From Welwitschia mirabilis (taxonomy: Eukaryota > Gnetophyta > Gnetopsida > Welwitschiales), in the NCBI GenBank assembly GCA_051453625.1, contig JBOZIK010000001.1, positions 205,579,404 through 205,643,403 of the forward strand: a stretch of DNA of 64,000 bases, given 5' to 3'. Made by a program: the position numbers and the translations under genes. The notes under the pieces were generated by a model. The model worked only from the letters and a program-made list of their open reading frames with translations. It did no database searches and was not told the DNA's origin. Numbering within the stretch: the stretch's first letter is position 1; each line of letters starts with the position of its first letter. Shown in pieces: positions 12,900-26,250 of the stretch.

Positions 12900-14328
12900 A
12901 CCTCAAGGAAGGCATATACAGAACATGCGATATGCTTTATCCAGAAAGTCATATTAGGTTAAGAATTACTAAATCATACTCTTCCATAGGAATTAGTATT
13001 CTATCTACCAAATATACATGAATTTATGCTTTAATAAAGATATCAAAATAATCACACCTATAAGTCATATGAAGCATTGTACCTATGTTAATAATTCTTA
13101 TCTCATCTTAAGGTATGTACTCATTCATATTAATAAAATAAAAGTTTTCAAAGACAACATTAGATTTAAAAAATTTAGCATCTTCAAATGAATTAGATTC
13201 TTTAGTTACTACATTTTCCTTAGGAGTAGATTTAATATATCTTCAAGGAATCCTACAGAAGCTTACAATAGGACTTTGTCTTCTGCATTATGAGCATTAA
13301 AATTTTTTTCCCTTAAGAGTAGTAGTCTTCTGATCTAACTTATTCTCTTTTTTAGACTAATTAGAAGAAGATGACACAATATATTTTTTTTGTTTTTTTG
13401 GTAAATCCNNNNNNNNNNNNNNNNNNNNNNNNNNNNNNNNNNNNNNNNNNNNNNNNNNNNNNNNNNNNNNNNNNNNNNNNNNNNNNNNNNNNNNNNNNNN
13501 NNNNNNNNNNNNNNGAGAATAAAGAGTCCATGAAGTTAAATTTCACTTCTATAGTAATAAGATACTTACTAAGTGTATCAAATGTTATATTATATAGCTT
13601 ATTATAGAATATATCTATGATGAGATAAATCCTCCAAACAATAACAAATCAAGTTGACATAATGAATGTATACTTTATTTTTAGGTCTATCTTAGAATCT
13701 TTACCATAATATCCATCATCTTAGCTATGAGTTGGTGTATTATTCATTTTTTCATAATGTTAATCATACATATAATAAGGTTTATTACCTTTAGATCATT
13801 TTTAACATAAAATATTTTCTATAAAGTACAATATTTGGTATAAACTAAGTTACTTCTATTAACCAAATTTTTATGTGAAGTAACAATTAATTTTTGCATG
13901 ATCTCTGTGAGTTTACTATCAATGGTTTTCCCTACATCTTATTCATCCTATTTTTGAAGAGCGACATGTGTATTATCAAAAAACTCTCTATCAAATCCAT
14001 AAACGTACATTGTAAATATGAAGTCTTTATTTCATTTCTTCAACTCTAATCATCATGTAAACTCATCCTAAGATTGTTCATAATTCTTGTAGTTAATACT
14101 AACATAAGCTATGTGATAAGATCTAGAGTATTTCTTTGATGTTGAAGCCCTTGAAAATTCTAAGAAGAGATAAAATATATTTGACAAGTCATAAAGTAAA
14201 CTTGAATTTTAGAGGGATTTTACTTGCATTCACTATTGAAAGAGATCTATCCTTTATGCAAAGATATCTTATCAAAACCCTAAGAAAATAGACAAGGAAA
14301 ATAAAAACAATGATATAATCATAAGAAA
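12900..14328. other. Probable copia gag region, not resolved, with N-gap
   Basis: By position this should hold gag and the 5' LTR of the copia element. I see only scattered coding-like fragments and no diagnostic motif. N at 13409-13514. The two ORFs that cross the gap are made of N and are not features. Confidence 0.3.
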
Positions 14329-14341
14329 AATGATCTTTCTC

Positions 14342-15228
14342 TTATTCATAATTTCAAGTAATAAATCCAAGGCATAATACATCAGATAAGAATTTAAATG
14401 GAGAAGTATAGTCATAACTAAAGGGAATATTATCACAATTTCACGTCATGTATCCAAATCACAAAGTGTGACAAAGCTAAGAATTTCCTTAAATGATCAA
14501 AATTATACATACATGAAAGAAAAATAAAAGTAATTTCTTAACATTTCTTAATATGTATAAAGTAAATTTTACAAAGAGGCTTAGGTTTGATTAATAGATG
14601 AAAATTTTAAGATTGATTAATTTTCAATCTACTTCCAAATCCAAGTAGTGATCATGTTCCTTGTAATAGGGGTTACCCCTTATCTCCTAAAGAAATAGAG
14701 CAATCATTATGAGTTATGTTAGTGTTGGTCAGTTTTAATTAGCTTAGATTTATACTTTTATTAAGGGTAGATACAATGTAATTTTGATGATCTACTTATA
14801 TCTCTAACTTAATAAATTTTAATTTTTTATTAATCCCATTTTCTCTTGGTGATGAAATGCATGCCTACCTTTAGCCTTTACAAAATTTACCCTTGATTAT
14901 TAAGGCATACATGGGAATATAGACCTTAAGGAACTTTAAATGTTTTCTCTTAATAGATATATGACTTTCTGTATATCCCAAAATTCATAGTTATTGTAGT
15001 TAAGACTATGTAATAAGATTTAGAAAATGGTATAAAATCTAACATGGATTGATATCTATGTAAGAATTCCTATGCTTGCTACCAATAAAAACTTATTATT
15101 ATTAAAATGTATTAGGTATTTAAGGTAAATAATAATCTATATTTTTAAATTATTAGACATAATTGTAAACTTAAAAGTTTAACTATATAGAAAAAGAAAG
15201 ACAAAAACCAAAAGAAACACATAAAAAC
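14342..15228 (-). other. Internal leader-like segment of the tandem unit (copy 1; copy 2 at 22850-23667)
   Basis: No protein domain is seen. The segment ends on the high-coordinate side at a weak primer-site-like string (15229-15247) followed by an LTR-like sequence, so it is probably the truncated leader of another minus-strand element. In unit 2 the corresponding stretch has an 18-base run of A near 23624 next to an N-gap. Confidence 0.35.
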
Positions 15229-15259
15229 ACATGCAAAAATAGTGTTTAATTGCTATAGT

Positions 15260-17400
15260 TAAGATAAGTGGATCTTTCTCAAAATCCCAATTTAATCTAA
15301 TCTAAATTACAAAGATGAGTATTCATCTTATACAATAAATTAGATTTAACTAAGTTAATACTTAGTACTGGTCTTTTCACAAGGATAACTAAGATAGGTT
15401 TTTAGACATTAAACACTCTTATTTCTTGTAAGTTATAAATAAGAGAAATAAAAATGATAGAGTTTAAGATTAGTAATTTTAAAAATTCAACTTGAAAAAG
15501 TAGGGAAGAAAGTAAGCTCCAAGTTTTCACCAACTTATTCATCAGAAATCCTTTACTCTGATAATATCTTATGCTTTTCTTGCAAACATTTTAAACCATC
15601 AAGTATATTAGCTTGGGTCATGATAACATAATCCCATTCATCATATGAATATTAGTGAACTTAATCACCACTTAATTCTTCATAGCCTTATAATAAAAAT
15701 GGAAAGTAAGGATCTTAGGTACTCAGAATCCATAAAATTATCAAGACTTAGATCACGTGATTAAGGAATTAACTCAAATGAAAATAAAACATGATATTTA
15801 AGTTGTTATCTAAGTACTTCAAGTATCAAATAAATTATGAATTAAAATCAAAAGCAAAATAACTTGTCATATTAAACAAAACAAATCACATCAAAAATGG
15901 GAGATGTTAATAAGACTGCTTAAGCTATCCTTGAAGGAAAGCTTACTCCCCAAAGAAGTACATAGAAGGCCTTCGTGACTTGATAATACAAAGTTCAATA
16001 TTTTGCCAAAATGAAGGATGTTATAATGAAGGGCTTAAGGCCCTTTCATAGGTAAGGATGGGGCTAGGGGATGGTTATAATCCTTTGGCTTATAGCATTA
16101 TGTGAGTACTTACAAAATGATGATATTAGATAGGGCATTTGTTATCCTTTCATTAGATAAAGATCATTATGATGAGATCAACACTTAGCTCCTAGATGAT
16201 GCTACTTTTGCCAACTACTATTACATCAATGTGTCTCCCTCATTATCCTACTCAATAATGCTACATGTTATAATTATCTGTCATCACCATCGCTATCATG
16301 TATCATCAATAAGATAAGTTGCTTTTGATGTGGAATTAGATTAAGCCAATGACTACATTTGGATCAAAATTAAAATTTGATTAAAATAACATAGAAACTA
16401 GATGTAATGCTCTTTAAAAAAAACTAAACTTTGTCCTTAAATTTTTATAATAGAAAGTATTTAAATAATTTGAGAACATAGCCTTAGAAAAATATTGATG
16501 AGTTTTTTTAACTAAAAACCATATAAAATGATGCAACTAAGCTAAGAAAGAAGGAAAAAAACTAATGTAAAATGACCATGTTAAGAGGAAAGTCAATCCA
16601 TAAAAATGGTTAATTTCATATGACTTACTTCTCATGAAACAGGGGTAAAGTGAAATAATGATGGAGATGGGAAATGAACATGTGATAAAGGACTTAACTG
16701 ATAAATAAATGAGCAAACCTATCTAAGTTAATAATCCTTATTATTATTTGTATTTTTTAAATAGATATGAATATCAACTATGCATAGTCTTAATTAAGTC
16801 ATTTATACAAATTTAAAACATAACAATAATTCTTAAGTATGAAAGTTAGAAGACTATAGATCATATAAGGCCTCAAATTCCCACCATTTTCCTTCCTTTA
16901 TTTTCCATTTTGACTATCATATATGAGCCTTTGAATTACATTAAGCATCGAGTGTTATGAAATTTTCTTCTAACAAAGTTAAGAAAGTATTTTTAATGAA
17001 GAAATAAATGCTACATTACTATCAAGCATTGATATTCCTGATGTAGTTGATTAAGTTGTAATTAGATCATTAGAGTTGCATTACCAATAAGAGTCTATAT
17101 CCTTGATGTAGAACTAAACTTAACTAATTGATTAATGAGATGTACATTTAGAGAAGAAATATTAATTTTCTTTTGTTCATCTTTTTATATTTATTTTTTA
17201 ATGCACATTAGATGGGTCATTAGCTCATTAGCATAATTAAGGTAAGTCTTATCACCATCAAAGCCTTTGCATATAATGAGGATAATACATAGGTTGGTTA
17301 AACCTTTTTCATACATGATTTACAAAAATTGAAGACTTAAGAAAATGTGTTTTTAATAATCACACTTAAAATAAGTATAACTCTTTCTTAAAAACCCATA
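15260..17400 (-). repeat. LTR-like sequence, subfamily I (unit 1)
   Basis: Starts with the family's LTR-edge block (TTTAACTAAGTTAA near 15348) and a conserved CATAGGGATAACTAAG-like block, and contains the minus-strand TATA-like block at 16041-16052. Related copies occur at 23711, 29690, 39115, 59195 and 63010 in the same orientation. The distal part (16400-17400) also recurs at 25200-26250, 31690-32545 and 62620-63000. It is noncoding. Relative to unit 2 it lacks about 440 bases near 16350. Confidence 0.55.
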
Positions 17401-17602
17401 AGTAAACTTAATTGAAACCATTACTTAAGTGATAATAAGATTACTTTATTATGTATTTTTATTAAGAGCCATTAACCTAAGGCTATAACTATTAGAAATT
17501 CAAAATTAAATAGTTGGGATGAATGGTTGTAAGCTTAAAGAGAGTTTAAAAATGGATTTGGTATATGAAAAGGCTTAAAAAATCATGGAATGAGCGATAA
17601 TG

Positions 17603-18300
17603 TTATGGATTATTCTTGATAAAATCATCCTTAGGTAAAACTTCATCTTTTGTAGGATGGATTATTATAAAAGACTCAAAATAATTGTAACTATTAAGTC
17701 CAAAGTCATAAGAATCAAGTGATGAAATAGGATGAAAAGTATTTATCTCATAGAGGAAACATTTAGAGTTATGAATTTTATTAACTAGATTAACCTCTTT
17801 AGGATCACTTGGTAATTTTATTATGTTGAAAATATTTATGTTATAATTCATGTTATTAAATAATATTTTTATTTGACTATTTCTATAATTAATAAGGGCA
17901 TGAGATGTTATAAGCAAAGGTATTTCTAAAATGGTTATGACTAAAGTGCATTTTATTATGTTCATTTCTAAAATAATGAAGTCCATTAGGAAATAACAAT
18001 TTCATAGTTAAACTATAAGCCAAGTCTTTTATATATATAATGTGGTAGAGTATTGACACTTGCTCTAAGATATAATGAAGCTTGCTTAAAATTTTTATCT
18101 TTAATTATAATCACTATTATTAAGTAATTAGTATATTTATACTTAGGAAAAAATTGATTCTAGATGATTACACTGGATTTTAGGCTAAAAANNNNNNNNN
18201 NCTTTATTCTTTATGTTCATACATCTCTTCGATGTGCACATGTCCTTAAGAAAGTTTTCATGAAAGAGTAACTTCTAAATTTCTTCTAAAAGAGGCATAT
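17603..18300 (-). pseudogene. gag-pol aspartic protease remnant (unit 1)
   Basis: A minus-strand frame of 127 codons (17603-17986) corresponds to the C-terminal half of the Athila/Tat-type protease: the blocks ILEIPLLITSHALINYRN and NIFNI match the usual ILGRPFL.T..ALI.. ..G and LNIFN pattern. Just above it, at 18035-18075, the active-site block reads Y-L-R-A-S-V-N where the family has D-L-G-A-S-V-N: both the catalytic aspartate and the glycine are lost. A stop separates the two parts. No RT follows at lower coordinates; LTR-like sequence comes instead. An N-gap of 10 bases lies at 18192-18201. Confidence 0.8.
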
Positions 18301-19990
18301 TAATTTTAAGTTTCTTAAATATTTATAAGGCCTCTAATTATTGTTTCTTAAATTTTTTCTTCTTAAGACATTGGTAAAAAGGTAAAGGCCATTTATAGGT
18401 GGGCAAATATTTTTCTAAGCCTTTTACCATTTCTTTATTCAAAGCTTGGAGGAAGGGTAAAGGTTTTGTGTAAGAAGTTGTATCTTTTTACTTTTTTTAA
18501 TTCTTAAATTAATCTTGATTTATACCTTGGTTTATATCTATGCCACTTTAAAGATGAATACCTTGATTTATTCTACTTGATTTGACCCTTCTTCTACAAA
18601 CCTAACTCCTTTGGGATTTGACTAAGAACTTAAGGAGTTTTCCTAGTTATCTTTGGTTATGTTAGAGGGAATTTATATTTGGATTTATTAGACTTAATAA
18701 AGAATTTTTAAATGAATTAGGTGATTTATTTGAGGTTTTCTAAATAAGAGAAATCTTGATTAAGAACCATTTCATGGTTATGATTGATTTGGACTTGCGT
18801 TTCTATGAATTTGTTTACTAATTCTTTAAAGGGAATAGATGGAGATGATTTTTGACAACTAAATAAAAAGGAATGACAACTTTAAGGAAATGAATTTGTT
18901 GATTGATTAATTGGATTATCTTACTTTCAAGAGAAGTTAGGATGAGTCCTCTACCCAGGGTTATATGTTTTAAATAGGAATAACTTTTTTATTTTTACCA
19001 CCAGTATCCTACCATGTTCACTTACTTGTTTACTATGTTTTAAAATAATGGAATCAAGGAACACTTGTCTATTTCATGGATATCTATGAGGAAAATCAAG
19101 TATTCTAGTTTAGTGACCAAAGGTGGACATGAAGATGAGGTGGTTATACATTTCATTCTTCATGCTAATTCATTTATCTTGTTATTAACTTCAAAATTTT
19201 CAACAAGTCCAAACACACTTGTAAATCTAATTGGATAATGAGATTTAGATAGTTTAGTATATTTATTTCAATTTCTAAAACTCTTAGCTATAGTTTTAAG
19301 ATATTTCAAACTTCATCTATGGGGATGTTAAGAAAATTTTCCTTACTAATCATTTCAAATAGTTATCTATTATTTTTGGAAAACCCATGATAAAAGAAAC
19401 TTATTATTCTCCATGGCTCAAATTAACATTGAGGGAATTTTACAATAAGTTCTTAAACCTTTCCAAGGCTTGAGAGAATATTTCATGGTCCTTTTGCTAG
19501 TAGTTCATCATTGCTTTTCTTAAGATAGTGATCTTAGGATTTGAAAATAATTTAAAGATGAAGGATTTATTTATATCAGATAAAGTTTTAATGGAAAAGG
19601 ACTTGAGGATGTAGAGAAATGATTCTACCTTATTTTTAAAGGAAAATGGGAATATGATAAGCCTAAAGGTGTCATATGTATGGGATGTAATTGATAATAT
19701 ACACTTAAATTTCTTAAGGTACATGTACACATCCTTATATTATAAACCATAAAAGTAAAGCAAAAGTTGGTAGAAGGCTTAAATTCTAACATTTAATATA
19801 TTAGCAGTTGTACTATAGATGAAGGTGTTTCTAAGTACTACAATTAAAGGAAATCACAAAGAGTTTCTTTAGGTTGGTTACTATTAGTTATAGTATCTTG
19901 CCATTTCTATGCCTCTTAAGTAAGGTAATAGGCAACTAATTGATCTATTATATCCTAGTTTGACAAAAGTCTATTAAAGAATAATCTATA
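18300..19990 (-). pseudogene. Retrotransposon gag remnant (unit 1)
   Basis: The minus-strand frame at 19497-19730 (77 codons) matches the central retrotransposon gag domain: a Y-L-K-K-F block, a FRLIIFPFSFKNK block (family: RL.LFPFSL...A), a L-S-D-I-N-K-S-F block (W.D....F) and LRKAMMNY (family: LR..I..F). Sequence at 19140-19330 matches the gag C-terminal part that stays open in unit 2. Gag would assemble the cytoplasmic particle. Frames are interrupted between the blocks. Confidence 0.8.
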
Positions 19991-20779
19991 TTTTAAATTT
20001 TATTGTTATTATTAAGATGAGAAGGTTTATTCTCTTTAATTGTTATTTAGGTATTTATAAGAGGTGGAGGCTTACTTCTTTTAGGTGTCATTATGGGTTG
20101 GTTCTACTAAATATTTATTTGTTTAAAAAAGGAATTCATTTTATTAAAGGGATTTCTAATTAACCTACCTGACTCATCATGAATCTAAGGCATGTAAGAC
20201 TTGTAACAAGTTTTAGACATAATTAAGAAGATTTTTTATGGAGCCTAAAAGATAGAGGTTTTTAAAATCTTAATAGAGGGTTCAGGATAAGTTTAAGAGT
20301 CTTTTATGCATAGAAGCTAGTAACTCTAGTCAGGAAAGATAGTGGTACTAGTTTAGTTATAAGTTTTCATTTCTATAAAAATAGATAGATTCATAGAGAT
20401 CTTGTATAGCGATTGTCATAAGAGGGTCATAGAAAAATAAAACAAAAATTAAAAATGATGGAATACTTAACAACTTAAATGAGTTTAATATTTTAATTGT
20501 TAGGTTTTTCACCTATTATAACCTTTAAATACACTGTTAGATTTTCACACAAATATGTTAAAAGAAATTAAAAATAGATAAAACTCAAATCAAAATAGTT
20601 TGGATATCACTAGAATAACTAGTACTAGAGAAATTAGAAAAGCCACAAAAGAAAGAAAAAGAGGATTAATTCAAGTATCATTGGAGTGGACTAGTACCCA
20701 TCATGAGAAAATAAAAACTAACTAAATATCTTGCAAGAAAAATACATTTGTATTCTTTTTAAATAACCACCATGCCACT

Positions 20780-20798
20780 ATCCGCAAAAATAGTGCTA
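20780..20798 (-). promoter_or_regulatory. Degenerate tRNA-Asp-type primer binding site (unit 1)
   Basis: Against TTCCCCGGCAACGGCGCCA (reverse complement of the primer site) there are 10 matches, six C-to-T or G-to-A changes and three transversions. It lies just above the gag region and just below an LTR-like start. The better preserved unit-2 copy at 29661 confirms it. Confidence 0.6.
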
Positions 20799-20808
20799 AA
20801 ACCTATTT

Positions 20809-21310
20809 GTTTTATAGAATAAACCAAATTTAACTTAATTAACACTTATATCATTCTTTCCATAGGGATAACTAAGATAGGTTTTTAGAAGTTACACACT
20901 CTTGCTTCTTACATGTGATAACTAAAAGAAAGAAAAATGAAAGAGTTTAAGAATAGTATATTTGAAACATCAACTTAAAAAAGTAGGAAAGTAAGCAAGA
21001 TCTAAGTTTTTACTAACTTGTTCACTAGGAATCCTCTGCTTTAAAGATATGATATGCTTTCCGTATAACATACTTTAAACTATCAACTATGTTAGCCTAG
21101 TTCATGATGACATAATTGCATTCATAATATGAAGATCAGTGAATTTAATAATCACTTTATCCTCCATAACCTCACAATAAAAATGAAAAGTAAAGATCTT
21201 AGGTATTTAGAATATTTAAAATCTATAGAATTACTAATATTGAGATCTAGATATTAAGGAATTCACTTAAACAAAAAAGAAATATGATAGTTAAGTTATT
21301 ACTTAACTAT
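20809..21310 (-). repeat. Truncated LTR, subfamily I (unit 1)
   Basis: About 500 bases of subfamily I LTR, from the edge next to the primer site through the CATAGGGATAACTAAG block, end where a subfamily II LTR begins (about 21334). The same truncated arrangement is found at 29690-30185 in unit 2, so truncation came before the duplication. Confidence 0.55.
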
Positions 21311-21333
21311 TCTAATCAAAACCTTATAGTGAT

Positions 21334-22790
21334 CCAAATTTAAACTAAGTAAGACATTTAATATTGTTCTTTCATAGGGATAAATGTACCAACTTAATCA
21401 AAAAAACATGAAAATTATAAATTCAATGAAGAACTCAAATAAAAGAAATTAAGATGTTGAAAAATAAAGTGATCTTTTCTTAATGAGATAAGGAAATGGA
21501 AATGCTTTAAAAATTTAATTAACTTACCCAACTCTCCTTCTTTACTCTAATGATTCATGTATCATGAACTTAATACTCAAGCAACCTCCACCTAAAAATT
21601 ACTAATGCCAAGTGATTATGCAATAATAAAAAATAATGAAACCAAATTAGAATTAGGCCTACCTAAATATTGCTAATACCAAAATAAATGTGCAATAACA
21701 ATTAAAGGGTTTAAAATAATTCTCAAATTGGTCCTACCTAAATATTGCTAATATTAATTAAAATGTGTAATAACAATGAAGGGGTTCAAACAAGTTTTTA
21801 TATTAAAATTTAAAAGACATATACATTACATCAATGAAGGACAAGAATAAGAAGAACTCCTCAACTATCCTTGAATCATTCCATCCATAACAAAGAGTAT
21901 CAGAGCACCATAATGTCCTAGTCTTCAAGTTAAGCCAACCAAAAGATGATTACAATGAGTTGTTAAGGCTCTTTTATAGATGAGGAAAGGCTTGGGGGAC
22001 TTCATCATGATTACATTAGATGAAGTTAGTGAATGATTACATAAGAGGAGTTACTTAAGGGTGATTACATAAGGAAGGAGTTACAAATATGTTTGACATG
22101 TACTTACAAAGAGGATCCATTTGTCTTTAAGTGTAAACATAGTAATGACATGTTTTTTGACTGTTGATAATGTTGCTAATGAATGTTATGTTATGTATCA
22201 ACTATGTATCCATTTTTGTTTATGCCACATATTAATATGATGTGTCTTTTTGTACTTCTGCTATCTCATTGAAATGAAGGTTGAATTTAATTTATTATCC
22301 AATTAAACCCATAAGTGAAATGGATTTAATTTCCTAAGAAGGTACAAGAATATGATTTATTTGATATTCTACCTCAAAAATATGGTAGTGCAAGTAGTCT
22401 TAGCCTACAATACCAATGTTTAGTGTCATTATTTACTCAATTTATGCACTTGTTATTAGAAGGTAATAATTAACTTACTAATGTTAAGGGCATTCAATGA
22501 TTTCATGAAATATAATAAAAAGCACAAAAAAATGTAATAAAACTATGAATCTAATGTTTCTTCCTATGCTAAATTGATCAATTAAAATTGTGGAATATAA
22601 ATTTTAGCATGAAAAAATGTCCTCTAACTACTCTTTTACTAGTTTCTTAGCAAAACATTAATTAAGAACTAAATAATTAACTTAAATAAAAATGCCAAGT
22701 AAGGGAATTGTATGAAAATGTTGGAAATTTTTTGATCAATTTTTAATAAATAGGCATTAAAATTGAAAAAAATTCTATATAACCAAATGA
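21334..22790 (-). repeat. LTR-like sequence, subfamily II (unit 1)
   Basis: Begins near TGATCCAAATTTAAACTAAG and contains a minus-strand TATA box (TATAAAAG, 21971-21979) in the conserved block. Copies of this subfamily occur at 30190-31675 and 37848-39110. Its distal end resembles the distal end of subfamily I, showing the two are diverged relatives. Confidence 0.55.
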
Positions 22791-23710
22791 TTAACCTTAA
22801 TTCTAGCCTTTTTGCTAATGATTTTTCTATTTTTCATAGTTTCAAGTAATCAATTCAAGTCACAATGCAAGAGATAAGGATTAAAAGAAAGAGGTATAGT
22901 CACAACCAAAGGGAACCTTATCATAATTTCAAGTAATCTATCCAAACCATAAAGTCTGAAAAAGCTAAGAATATCCTTAAATGATCAACATCCTATGCAC
23001 ATGAAAGAAATATAAAGCTAATTATTAATATTTCTTAATGTGTATAAGGTAAATTCTATGGAGAGGCTGATATTTAATTAATGTGATGAAAATGTCTAGA
23101 TTGGTTAATTTTAAGTCTCCTCCCAAATATAAGTAGTGATCATGTTCCTTCCAATATAAGTTAACCCTTATCTCCTAAAGGAGTAAAGAAATAACTGTGA
23201 ATTACATCAATGGGATATTTAAGTCTTTGGTTAGTTTTAATTACCTCAACCTTATAACTTTCTTAAGGAAAGATACAATGTAATTTGGAAGACCTACTTA
23301 TAACTCTAACTTAATAAATTTTAATTTTTTATTAATTCCATGTTCTCTTGAAGATGAAATGCAAGTGGAATTTACCATTATGCCTTTATCCTTTACCCAA
23401 TATACCCTTGATTATTAAGGCATATGTGGGAATATAGACCTCAAGACACTCAGGATGTTTCCTCTTAAGGCATATGTAAGGCTTCCTATGCTTGCTACTA
23501 ATCAAAACTTATTATTAGTAAAATGTGTTAAGTATTTAAGCTAAATGATAATTTATCTTTTTAAATTATTAGACATAATTTTAAACTTAAAACTTTAAGT
23601 GTATGAAAAAAGCAAGAGAAAGACAAAAAAAAAAAAAAAAAACACATAAAAACACATGCAAAAAAAANNNNNNNNNNNNNNNNNNNNNNNNNNNNNNNNN
23701 NNNNNNNNNN

Positions 23711-26250
23711 CCCCAACTTAACATAATCTATTATAATTACAAAGATGAGTATTCATCTCATATAATAAACTAGATTTAACTAAGTTAATACTCAGTATTG
23801 TTCTTTCCATAAGGATGACTGAGATAGGTTTTTAGAAGTTACACACTCTTACTTTTTATAAGTTACAAATAAGAGAAATAAAAATGGAAGAGTTTAAGAG
23901 TTGACTTGAGAAAGTAGAAAAGCAAATAAGCTCCAAGTTTTTACTAAGTTATTCACTAGTAATCCTTCTCTCTAATGATATCATATGATTTTCTTACAAT
24001 AGACTTCAAACTATCAAGTACATTATCTTAGGTCATGATGACATAATCAAATTCATCAAATGAAACATAACCTTCTAATAAAATAAAAATTTAGGACCTC
24101 AGATACTCAGAATTCATAAAATTACTAATACATAGATCAAGTATTAAGGAATCCACTCAAATGAAAATAAAACATGATAGTTAAGTTGTTACCTAAGTAT
24201 TCCAAGTATAAAATGACTCATGACTTGAAATCACAATCTAAATAACTTTTTTGTATTAAACAAAACACATTACATCAAAGACAAGGGATGTTAATAGGAC
24301 TCCTCAAGCTATTCTTGAAGGCAATTTCACTTCCTAAAGAAGTACTTAGAAACCCCTTATGACTTGATACTCCAATGTTTAATCTTTTATCAAAATGAAG
24401 GATGTTATAATGGAGGGCTCAAGGTCCTTTCATAAGCAAGGATGAGGCTAGGGATGGTTACAAGCCTTTGGTTTATATCATTAGATGAGCAGTTATAAAG
24501 TGATGGTATTATATAGGGCATTTGTTATCTTTTAATTGGGCAAAGATCATTATGATTAGGTCAGCACTTAGCTCCTAGATGTTGCTACTTCTACTAACTA
24601 CTATTGTTGTAATGTATCTTCCACATCATCCGACTTAGTAATATCAGATGTTGCAACTATGTGTCATCATCATCATTGCCATATTTCATCAATAATATAA
24701 GTTACTTTTGATGTGAAATTCCATCAAACTAATAATTGCATTTGGATTAATTTTTTATGATAAGTGAGGAACATGAGATTTAAGATGTATTGTGCAGAAG
24801 GACTAGTGACATCAGGTCATTTAGATAGTAATGATAGCATTTTAAGCTAGATTATCTTTAATTTAAGGTTATCTTTAAAAGTGCAAAATATCTTGAAAAT
24901 GTCATGGACAAATAATAAGTTCATAATTATCATGGAAATCAATGTAAGACATGTTTTTATGATAAAATCTGTTATATTAATGTCTTCCATTAAGATACAC
25001 TAGTTAAATAACTTGATTAAAATGTTATTTTTTCCATGTTAATACACTTTGTAACTAGAACTTTCTTATAATCTTATCAAAACATTGATAGAAAAATGGT
25101 TAAATATGGAAAAATTATCTAAGTAAAAATACTTAAGTGTGAAAATAATATAACTTTTAAAAATGTTATAACCAATTTTTTATAATTAATGCATCAAAAT
25201 TAAAAATTTTTTAAAAAATAACGTAGAAACTAGATGCTATCCTCTCTAACCAAAATTAAACTTTTTCCTTACAGTATTATGATATAAAGTGTTTAAAGAA
25301 TTTGAGAACATAGCCTTAGAAAATCTCGATGAGTTCTTTTATTGAAAACCATGTAAAACAATGCAACTAAGCTATGAAATAAAAATATAATTAATGTAAA
25401 ATAACCATGCTAAGAAGTAAGTCATTTTATAAAAATGGTTAATGTCATGTGATTTGTTTCTCATGAAATAGTGGTAAAGTAAAATGGTTATGGAAACAAA
25501 AAATGAACATGTATCAAAGGACATAACCTATGAATAAATGAACAACCCTATGTAAGTTAATGGCTCTTATTATGTTTTGTATTTCTTTAGTATATGTTGA
25601 TATCAACTAAGCATAGTATTAATCAAGTAACTTATACAAATTTAAAAAATCACAACAATTCTTATGTATGAAAGTTAAAAGACCATATATTGTATAAGCC
25701 CATAAATTCCCACCATTTTCTTTTCTTATTTCTTGATTTCTACTAGCCTATATATCCTTAGTTTAAGTCTTTGAATGATATTGAGCATCAGACATTATGA
25801 AATTTTCTTCTAATAGAGTTAAGCATGTTTTTTTATTAAGAACACTATGATAAATTACTAGCAAGCATTTATAGTTCTTACATAGTTGATTAAGTTGTAA
25901 TTAGATCATTGGAGCTGCATTGCCAACAAGTGTCCATATCCCTAATGTAAAACTAAACTTAATTAAGTGATTAATTAGATGTGCATTTGGAGAAGAAATA
26001 TTATTTTTCTTTTGTTCCTCTTCTCATATTTATTTCTTTATGCACATTATACTGGTCATTAAATCATTAACTTAATTAAGATAAGTCTTATCCCCATCAA
26101 ATACTTTAAGTATAATGAGCATAATATAAAGGTTAATCCCATCTTTTCCAGCCATGATTTATGAATTGAAGACCCAAGAGAATGTGTTTTTACTAATCAC
26201 ACTTGAAATAAACATAACTCTTCCTTAGAAATCCATATGTGAACTTAATT
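23711..26250 (-). repeat. LTR-like sequence, subfamily I (unit 2)
   Basis: Unit 2 counterpart of 15260-17400, starting right after the N-gap. The promoter-like block lies at about 24412-24436. It keeps about 440 bases (24753-25210) missing in unit 1 but present in the related copy at 39750-40050, so the loss happened in unit 1. Confidence 0.55.

Larger units (their letters stand above)
10080..14150 (-). mobile_element. Decayed Ty1/copia retrotransposon
   Basis: On the minus strand the domain order from high to low coordinates is gag-pre-integrase, integrase, RT, RNase H, which is the Ty1/copia order and the opposite of gypsy. Landmarks are listed under the sub-features. All frames carry stops and shifts. 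An N-gap of 106 bases lies inside the expected gag region (13409-13514). LTRs could not be delimited. The element lies between the gypsy element and the tandem array, in the same orientation as both. Confidence 0.8.
14329..22815. repeat. Unit 1 of an 8.5-8.9 kb tandem segmental duplication
   Basis: Sequence from about 14329 to 22790 recurs in the same order and orientation at about 22816-31675. Matching landmarks include GTAGTGATCATGTTCC (14646 and 23133), the LTR promoter block (16031 and 24415), the protease frame, the gag frame, the primer site (20780 and 29661) and a second promoter block (21965 and 30850). The offset grows from about 8.49 to about 8.87 kb because unit 1 lacks about 440 bases present in unit 2 at 24753-25210. 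The unit is a mosaic of at least two LTR subfamilies and a gag-protease cassette. Confidence 0.8.

Noticed and set aside
13361-13607. ORFs on both strands around 13361-13607
   Set aside because: They exist only because N-codons in the gap at 13409-13514 hide stops.
23624-23641. 18-base poly(A) as a LINE or SINE tail
   Set aside because: The same place in unit 1 is an A-rich leader next to a primer site, so it is probably local expansion of an A-run; no retroposon body precedes it.
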